NCBI RefSeq assembly: GCF_947488985.1 | Contig: NZ_CANLBV010000030.1 | Span: forward strand, 1-43,453 | From: an uncultured Vibrio sp. | Lineage (GTDB): Bacteria; Pseudomonadota; Gammaproteobacteria; Enterobacterales; Vibrionaceae | Direction: 5' to 3' | DNA: 43,453 nt | Shown here: piece by piece, positions 38,339 to 43,453 of the stretch | Numbering within the stretch: the stretch's first letter is position 1 | How the letters are laid out: every line of letters begins with the position of its first letter | Notes under the pieces: model-generated | The model's input: only the letters and a program-made list of their open reading frames with translations | What the model was told of the DNA's origin: nothing | Database searches by the model: none | Made by a program: the position numbers and the translations under genes

Positions 38339-39685
38339 TCAGTCTGTTGTCTCACTCACAATTAAGTTAAAGCCTGTCCCCATCGAATCATCAATCGCGA
38401 CCACTTGATAGACCACACCATCGGCTAACATTGCCGCTGCTGAGTCAATCGCAACCGTCGATGGATCTCCTGCTACGGTAATCGTCACATAGTAGTTACC
38501 CGCTGCGACATAAATACCATTGGCATAGTCTTTGAATTTCACATCACTCAACGCAGGAGTGCTTCCCGAGATCCCCGCGTTTTCAGTCAAGTAAATATCA
38601 ACCGAAGCAGCAATTGGATTCGCTGCTGCATGAGTAATGTTCAGCACAGCACTAGTAGCAACTGGGCGTCGATTTTCAGGAACCACTAATGCTTCCAAAC
38701 TCAGAGGGCTCACTGTCCCTACGGCATAAATGCTGTAATCCATGCCGGCAGCCACAGCTAAACCATCGACATCGATAAAGGTTGGCGAGGTCGTTGCCGT
38801 CTCGTAAATATCAATGTCGTAGCTGCCTGCGTCTAAGTCTAAGAAACCACGAACCTCGTTAAACATAAGAGCATCAAGTGGAGCAAACTGAGCTGAGTTC
38901 ACATAGACATCGACATCGGGTGCCCCATCAACTAAGTGCCCCACTCTCACTTCCGCGGTTTCCGCCATATCGTAGATTAAAGACGAACCGCTACCATCCA
39001 TCACTATTAACTTGACTGGCGATGCACTGTTTGAATCAGCTCTTGGTATAGCTGCAATGGTTAGCTCGCTTCCGCCTGCCAAAGTGATCTCCCCAGAATC
39101 AAAAGCGATAGCACTGCCACTGACCGTTTCTAATCTCACCTGATATTGACCAGCTGGAATATTGACCACATCAGTAAAATCTTTATACGCCAACGTATCT
39201 AAGGGGGTACCTAATGGTTCATTGGGGGCAGTAACATATAAATTCACATCGCCAACTCCCGTCGCGGCGTGAACAATTTGTACATCTAAGGTTGAGTTGG
39301 TTGCAGTACCTGCTGCTGGTCGTGTTACGACAAGCGCTTCAACTGGGTTATTGGATCCATCCGCGTCACCAACGACCATCACGGTATAATCGGTATCGCT
39401 GCTTAAATCAAATTGGCTCTGGGGGATCACGGTTGCGACATCTTCTCCGGGAAGTTGCACATCCACTTGCACTAATGTTTGCCCTTCGGTCACTGAGGCA
39501 TAGCCCGATGCTTGAGCAAAATCGACGTCAGTCCATCTTGCTTGGCTATTAACCCAAACATTCGCGAGTGGCGCATCGGGAGAAGCATGTACTGCTTGAA
39601 GTTGAGTGGTCGCATCATCATCGTCGTCACAGCCGACAATGAACAGCGCTGACATGGCTACGGCTAAAACTGGTGAGTATTTCAT
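38339..39685 (-). CDS. Lipoprotein with four DUF4397 repeats
   Basis: I choose the ATG at 39685 (448 residues), preceded by a GGAGAG ribosome-binding site. An upstream in-frame start at 39718 would put extra polar residues before the signal peptide. The lipobox FIVGC gives Cys19, followed directly by five Asp (20-24). The mature part holds four ~105-residue repeats starting near 29, 133, 245 and 347, each opening with a VxHAxxDAPxVDVYVN-like segment, the hallmark of DUF4397 (beta-sandwich, surface or secreted proteins). The function is not known. Confidence 0.85.
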   Translation of the reverse strand: MKYSPVLAVAMSALFIVGCDDDDDATTQLQAVHASPDAPLANVWVNSQARWTDVDFAQASGYASVTEGQTLVQVDVQLPGEDVATVIPQSQFDLSSDTDYTVMVVGDADGSNNPVEALVVTRPAAGTATNSTLDVQIVHAATGVGDVNLYVTAPNEPLGTPLDTLAYKDFTDVVNIPAGQYQVRLETVSGSAIAFDSGEITLAGGSELTIAAIPRADSNSASPVKLIVMDGSGSSLIYDMAETAEVRVGHLVDGAPDVDVYVNSAQFAPLDALMFNEVRGFLDLDAGSYDIDIYETATTSPTFIDVDGLAVAAGMDYSIYAVGTVSPLSLEALVVPENRRPVATSAVLNITHAAANPIAASVDIYLTENAGISGSTPALSDVKFKDYANGIYVAAGNYYVTITVAGDPSTVAIDSAAAMLADGVVYQVVAIDDSMGTGFNLIVSETTD

Positions 39686-40119
39686 TGGCTCTCTCCAAAT
39701 ATCATACTGCTTCAACACAAACGACCGATTCAGTGGAAGCGGGTCAACACACTATCTCAGTGTCTGGTGCAGAAAACAGTTATCGATGGTCTGTGTGATT
39801 TGATAAGCAATAAGACTTATATTCTCTATCACTCTCGACAAAATTGTTCATCACACGATTGCAACACCAATACGACATCGGTCAAAAATAGATCAAGCCA
39901 AGGAAATTTAAACGACAAATTTAGTCCGTTTTGAATATAAAAAACGGAGAAAGCCGCCGTGTTAATTTGGCTATACGCACCTCTTCATTTAGTAAAATCG
40001 TTTGCTTAGATTACAAATCGAACAATCACACCAAAAAGCCATCAATGTCACAAAATCAATACAGTGAAATATGAATCAATATGCATTAACATAATAAAGT
40101 TCCGCAATTAAAACCATTA

Positions 40120-40137
40120 GCGTGATCGTGATCACAA
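40120..40137 (+). promoter_or_regulatory. CRP-binding site upstream of ompK
   Basis: CGTGA (40121-40125), six bases, TCACA (40132-40136) differs from the CRP consensus TGTGA-N6-TCACA at one base in the left half. Its centre is ~72 bases upstream of the start point expected from the TATTAT at 40189, a usual class I position. Confidence 0.7.
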
Positions 40138-40188
40138 TAATAATTGCAATTTTAACCCCGTCTCACTTTTATTTGAGAGCAAAATCGC

Positions 40189-40194
40189 TATTAT
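40189..40194 (+). promoter_or_regulatory. Candidate -10 element of ompK
   Basis: TATTAT stands 71 bases before the ompK ATG. The -35 region is poor, which fits a promoter that depends on an activator such as CRP. Confidence 0.4.
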
Positions 40195-40265
40195 GCTCTG
40201 CATTCGGACGACGTAAATACTTACCAGTTTTCGGGTCACTTATTTTAAACATAGAGAGTTCCATT

Positions 40266-41078
40266 ATGCGTAAATCACTTTTAACTCTTGGTCTACTTGC
40301 TGCAACTTCAGCTCCTACAATCGCAGCTGATTATTCAGAGGGAGTTCGTAGTAACGACTATTCATGGATGCAGTTTAACATCATGCATGTGCTTGATGAA
40401 AAACCAGGAGATATTGATCACACTTACCTAGAAATGGAATTTGGTGGTCGCTCTGGAATCTTCGATCTTTATGGCTATGTTGATCTATTTAACCCGACGA
40501 ATAACTCAACGAGCGCTAAAGATGGCGCTGACCGCTTGTTTATGAAATTTAACCCGCGTATGTCACTGGATGCAGCGACAGGTGCTGATTTATCTTTTGG
40601 CCCGTTACAAGAGCTCTACATTGCAAGCGAAAATATCATTGATGGTGGTGATAATGGCTATACCACTAAATGGGGTATCGGCTCTGACATCATGGTACCT
40701 TGGTTTGGCAAAATGCAATTTAACCTGTATGCGCGCCATGAGTTAACATCGCATGAGTGGAACGGTTACCAAATCTCTACCAACTGGTTCAAACCATTTG
40801 TTAACTTTGAAAACGGTTCTTTCATCTCGTACCAAGGCTACCTAGATTACGAATTTGGCATGGATGATGACGCTGATAACCTATCAGGTCACGGTGGTGC
40901 AATGTACAACGGTATTTACTGGCACTACAAGAACTACGCTGTAGGTTACGGCCTAAAACTTTACAACAATGTTTATGGCCTACAAGACGGTGCTTATTTC
41001 GATAATAAAGCTCCTGAAGATGGTCGCTTCTCAACATCTGGTGTAGCGCACTACTTCGCAGCGACGTACAAGTTCTAA
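40266..41078 (+). CDS. ompK: OmpK, Tsx-like nucleoside-specific outer-membrane channel
   Basis: This 270-residue outer-membrane beta-barrel is of the Tsx/OmpK family. I choose the ATG at 40266, which gives a signal peptide (about 1-21, ending PTIAA) and has GAGAG upstream. The mature part has alternating aromatic strands and ends in YKF, with the terminal Phe needed for barrel assembly. In V. parahaemolyticus OmpK is the receptor of phage KVP40. A CRP site upstream fits control by carbon supply, as for tsx in E. coli. A strong terminator follows. Confidence 0.93.
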   Translation: MRKSLLTLGLLAATSAPTIAADYSEGVRSNDYSWMQFNIMHVLDEKPGDIDHTYLEMEFGGRSGIFDLYGYVDLFNPTNNSTSAKDGADRLFMKFNPRMSLDAATGADLSFGPLQELYIASENIIDGGDNGYTTKWGIGSDIMVPWFGKMQFNLYARHELTSHEWNGYQISTNWFKPFVNFENGSFISYQGYLDYEFGMDDDADNLSGHGGAMYNGIYWHYKNYAVGYGLKLYNNVYGLQDGAYFDNKAPEDGRFSTSGVAHYFAATYKF

Positions 41079-41101
41079 TCGAACCTCTGACAAAATTTCC
41101 T

Positions 41102-41128
41102 AAATGGCACCCTCGGGTGCCATTTTTT
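41102..41128 (+). terminator. Intrinsic terminator of ompK
   Basis: AAATGGCACCC (41102-41112) and GGGTGCCATTT (41115-41125) form an 11-bp near-perfect stem with further T residues to 41128. Confidence 0.92.
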
Positions 41129-41188
41129 ATTGCTTTCATTTAATGCCTCGCTATCCTTGCTGCATCACTTTCTTATCTCGGTATTGCT

Positions 41189-42076
41189 GTGAATATCACT
41201 ATTGTTGGGCCTGGGGCTATTGGCTCTTTATGGGCCATAAAACTGCTTCAAGCGGGTCATAATGTGTCTTTTTGGAGCCGTTCTTCCGATCATTCCATTG
41301 AGCTATCACTTGATGGACAACCCTCTATCCCTATCAGCAACAACAATATCAAACGATTAGCCGCGAGTGATCTGGTTATCTTCACCGTCAAGGCTTGGCA
41401 GGTCGAAGCCGCAACGACTCCGCTCCTCAAACATCTCAACCCTGACACTATTCTGATGTTCATGCATAACGGAATGGGCGCGGTCGATAACATTGCTACT
41501 CAAGTAGATGGTTACCCCGTTGTATTGGCGACCACGACTCAAGCCGCATTTAAACCCAACCGTAATCATGTGTCACATACAGGGTTAGGACATACCCAAC
41601 TGGGTGCTTTTAACCAAGTCGCTCAACAATGCACGTTTTTAGTTGATGTCCTCAATCATGCCCTGCCAGAGGTAAACTGGAACCCTGAAATAAAAACTGC
41701 GCTTTGGACTAAGCTCGCGATTAACTGTGCCATCAACCCACTAACAGGGCTTAAGCAGATTAAGAATGGCGAACTTGCTGATCGCCAATTTGAGAGGGTG
41801 TTAGGTTCGATAGTTCAAGAACTGACAGAAGTGATGCAAGCCGAAGGGATCGCCTGTTCATTCGAGGAATTAGCAGCAAGCGTCAAACACGTCATCCAAG
41901 CGACGGCAGAGAACTACTCTTCAATGCAGCAAGATATGTTTTATCAGCGTAAGACAGAGGTCGACTTCATTAGCGGCCATCTAATCAAAACTGCACTTAA
42001 GCACGGCATAGAGGTTCCTGTTAACCAAAAGCTGTTTACTCAAGTCAAAGAGCAAGAAAAGCGCTGGGATCATTAA
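41189..42076 (+). CDS. panE: 2-dehydropantoate 2-reductase family protein (PanE-like)
   Basis: The 295-residue protein has an N-terminal NADP-binding motif GPGAIG at about 7-12 and a C-terminal helical domain with KLAINCAINPLTGL, which carries the catalytic Lys and Asn of ketopantoate reductase. It would reduce ketopantoate to pantoate for coenzyme A. The family has paralogues acting on other 2-oxo acids, so the substrate is inferred. The start is GTG. The csdA-like gene follows after 92 bases. Confidence 0.85.
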   Translation: MNITIVGPGAIGSLWAIKLLQAGHNVSFWSRSSDHSIELSLDGQPSIPISNNNIKRLAASDLVIFTVKAWQVEAATTPLLKHLNPDTILMFMHNGMGAVDNIATQVDGYPVVLATTTQAAFKPNRNHVSHTGLGHTQLGAFNQVAQQCTFLVDVLNHALPEVNWNPEIKTALWTKLAINCAINPLTGLKQIKNGELADRQFERVLGSIVQELTEVMQAEGIACSFEELAASVKHVIQATAENYSSMQQDMFYQRKTEVDFISGHLIKTALKHGIEVPVNQKLFTQVKEQEKRWDH

Positions 42077-42168
42077 TATTCGTCAGCAACACTTAACAAG
42101 TCGCGATAAAATAACAAGACCGCTCAGCATCATGCTAGCACCCACTTTCAAGATTTAGGTAAGAACAG

Positions 42169-43380
42169 ATGCTTGATATCAATCACATCCGAGAGCAGTT
42201 TCCTGCGCTATCCCAAACCATCAATCAACAACCGTTGATTTACTTAGACAGCGCGGCGACGACACAGAAGCCTCAGGTGGTCATTGATGCCATTAGCCAA
42301 TATTACTCGAAGCAGAATGCCAATGTGCACCGTGGTAGCCATAGCTTAACGGCCCATGCTACCAGCCAATTTGAAGCCGCCAGAGACAAGGTCGCCCAGT
42401 TTATTGGTGCTTCGTCTTCAAAAGAGATTATTTGGACTCGCGGTGCTACCGAAGCGCTCAATCTTATCGCTCAAACCTACGCCAGAAGCACCCTTAAGCC
42501 TGGCGATGAGATCTTGGTCAGCGAGATGGAGCATCACGCCAACATCGTGCCTTGGCAAATTGTTGCAGAGCAAACCGGCGCTAAAGTCGTTAAAGTACCG
42601 ATGACATCGGATTGCGAATTTGACCTCACTGCGTTTGATGCGCTACTCAATCAACGAACCAAGATCGTTGCACTGGCCCAAATAACCAACGTCACGGGCT
42701 CACGTCAGCCGATAGAGCAAGTGATCGAAAAAGCCCACCAAATGAATGCGATTGTGGTGGTGGATGGTGCACAAGGTATCGTTCATCAACCCGTAGATGT
42801 TTCATCTTTAGGCGCTGATTTCTACGTATTCTCTGGGCACAAGCTCTACGCTCCAGCGGGGATTGGCGTGCTTTACGGTAAGCTTGAATTGCTCGAGGCG
42901 ATGCCTCCTTGGCATGGCGGTGGCAAGATGGTCGAACGCGTCTCTTTCTCGGGTACGACTTTTTCTGAACTGCCTGGCAAATTCGAAGCAGGCACACCAA
43001 ATGTGGCAGGAGCGATAGCACTAAGCACCGCAATAGAATGGTTAAGTGGTTTTGCACAACAAGATGTAGAAAATCATATCCATCAGCTACAACACGAGAC
43101 TTATCTTGCGCTCAGTAAACTGGATGATATTCAGATTTTAGGGTATCAAACTAACGCAAGTGTGATTACTTTTGTGATGGATGGTGTTCACCACCAAGAC
43201 ATCGCAACGCTGCTGGATCAACAAGGCATTGCGGTACGCGCTGGGCATCATTGCGCTCACCCATTAATGGATGCGCTCAATGTAAAAGGAACAGTGCGAA
43301 TTTCATTTGGTATTTACAACACCATGGAGGATGTTGAAAAACTCGTAGCGGCGATAGAAAAAGCCGTTGATATGCTGTAG
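42169..43380 (+). CDS. csdA: Cysteine desulfurase, CsdA/SufS type
   Basis: This PLP enzyme takes sulfur from cysteine as a persulfide for iron-sulfur cluster or tRNA sulfur pathways. The 403-residue protein has the group II pattern: PLP Lys225 (FSGHKLYAP), a His-rich cofactor region (EMEHHANIVPW) and the catalytic Cys362 in RAGHHCAHP. The short active-site loop favours CsdA/SufS over IscS. With no suf genes nearby CsdA is the better name, and csdE may lie beyond the window. Its TAG stop is the first triplet of a tandem repeat. Confidence 0.88.
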   Translation: MLDINHIREQFPALSQTINQQPLIYLDSAATTQKPQVVIDAISQYYSKQNANVHRGSHSLTAHATSQFEAARDKVAQFIGASSSKEIIWTRGATEALNLIAQTYARSTLKPGDEILVSEMEHHANIVPWQIVAEQTGAKVVKVPMTSDCEFDLTAFDALLNQRTKIVALAQITNVTGSRQPIEQVIEKAHQMNAIVVVDGAQGIVHQPVDVSSLGADFYVFSGHKLYAPAGIGVLYGKLELLEAMPPWHGGGKMVERVSFSGTTFSELPGKFEAGTPNVAGAIALSTAIEWLSGFAQQDVENHIHQLQHETYLALSKLDDIQILGYQTNASVITFVMDGVHHQDIATLLDQQGIAVRAGHHCAHPLMDALNVKGTVRISFGIYNTMEDVEKLVAAIEKAVDML

Positions 43381-43453
43381 CGAGTAGCGAGTAGCGAGTA
43401 GCGAGTAGCGAGTAGCGAGTAGCGAGTAGCGAGTAGCGAGTAGCGAGTAGCGA
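43378..43453. repeat. Heptanucleotide tandem repeat (TAGCGAG)n, open at the window end
   Basis: Ten perfect copies of TAGCGAG plus six more bases begin exactly with the csdA stop codon TAG and run to the last base of the window. The full length is therefore unknown. Confidence 0.97.

Larger units (their letters stand above)
39686..40265. other. Divergent region between the DUF4397 gene and ompK
   Basis: About 580 AT-rich bases hold both promoters. A hairpin TCCGTTTT/AAAACGGA (39925-39932, 39941-39948) lies mid-region without a T tract. A CRP-like site and a -10 element lie near ompK. Upstream frames extending into ompK from 40122 lack a signal peptide and are not coding. I see no other gene. 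Confidence 0.5.

Noticed and set aside
39686..39718. Longer start for the DUF4397 lipoprotein
   Set aside because: The added residues are polar and would precede the signal peptide. The inner ATG has a strong ribosome-binding site.
40122..40265. Upstream extension of the ompK frame from a GTG
   Set aside because: It starts inside the CRP site, and the internal ATG at 40266 begins a perfect signal peptide with a ribosome-binding site.
43378..43453. CRISPR array
   Set aside because: The units are 7 bases with no spacers, so this is a simple tandem repeat.

Overview
The window is a stretch of gammaproteobacterial chromosome, almost certainly from a Vibrio (Vibrionaceae). Four things point there: a complete nqrABCDEF operon with apbE and nqrM beside it, an ompK-type outer-membrane channel, a ybeZYX-lnt to leuS-lptE-holA to mrdAB-rlpA-dacA to lipBA order close to that of E. 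coli but with typical Vibrio rearrangements, and heptanucleotide tandem repeats just after stop codons. The species cannot be fixed from this sequence alone. No phage, integron, CRISPR, IS element, rRNA or tRNA gene was found. Almost everything is housekeeping, and the interest lies in small regulatory structures, repeats and one broken gene.

Layout. 0.03-7.4 kb: ubiF (minus, ubiquinone hydroxylase) lies divergent from miaB (tRNA thiomethylation), followed by ybeZ-ybeY-corC-lnt (RNA/ribosome maturation, then CNNM/CorC-type protein and apolipoprotein acylation). 7.4-8.2 kb: ybeL on the minus strand and a MITE-like inverted repeat. 8.2-13.6 kb: leuS, lptE (LPS translocon lipoprotein), holA (clamp-loader delta), rsfS (ribosome silencing) and rlmH (23S rRNA methylation). 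The nadD and cobC genes found between holA and rsfS in E. coli are missing here. 13.6-18.7 kb: mrdA-rodA-rlpA-dacA, the elongasome and peptidoglycan remodelling genes. 18.9-21.1 kb: ybeD, lipB and lipA (lipoate synthesis). 21.1-25.7 kb: a DUF2884 (YggN-like) periplasmic protein, a Gre-like factor, a RecQ-family helicase with an unusual domain order, and SOS-controlled dinB.

25.9-26.2 kb holds a truncated response regulator whose reading frame runs into a terminator hairpin. 26.2-33.5 kb (all minus) carries nqrA-F, the sodium-pumping NADH:quinone oxidoreductase, then a strong terminator, then apbE (which attaches FMN to NqrB and NqrC) and nqrM (an NQR assembly factor). apbE and nqrM therefore form a separate unit with a long inverted repeat in its leader. 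34.0-38.3 kb: bolA (minus), rlmG, yajG, a periplasmic cyclophilin and ampG (muropeptide recycling). 38.3-43.4 kb: a four-repeat DUF4397 lipoprotein (minus), ompK with a likely CRP site, a PanE-like reductase and a CsdA/SufS-type cysteine desulfurase. The desulfurase stop codon is the first triplet of a heptamer array that runs off the end of the window.

I see no convincing large undescribed system. The best candidates for a second look are the two stop-codon-anchored heptamer arrays, the decayed receiver gene, the inverted repeat before apbE, the palindrome inside the dacA promoter, the terminator-like hairpin just before corC, the RecQ-like protein and the Gre-like protein beside it.
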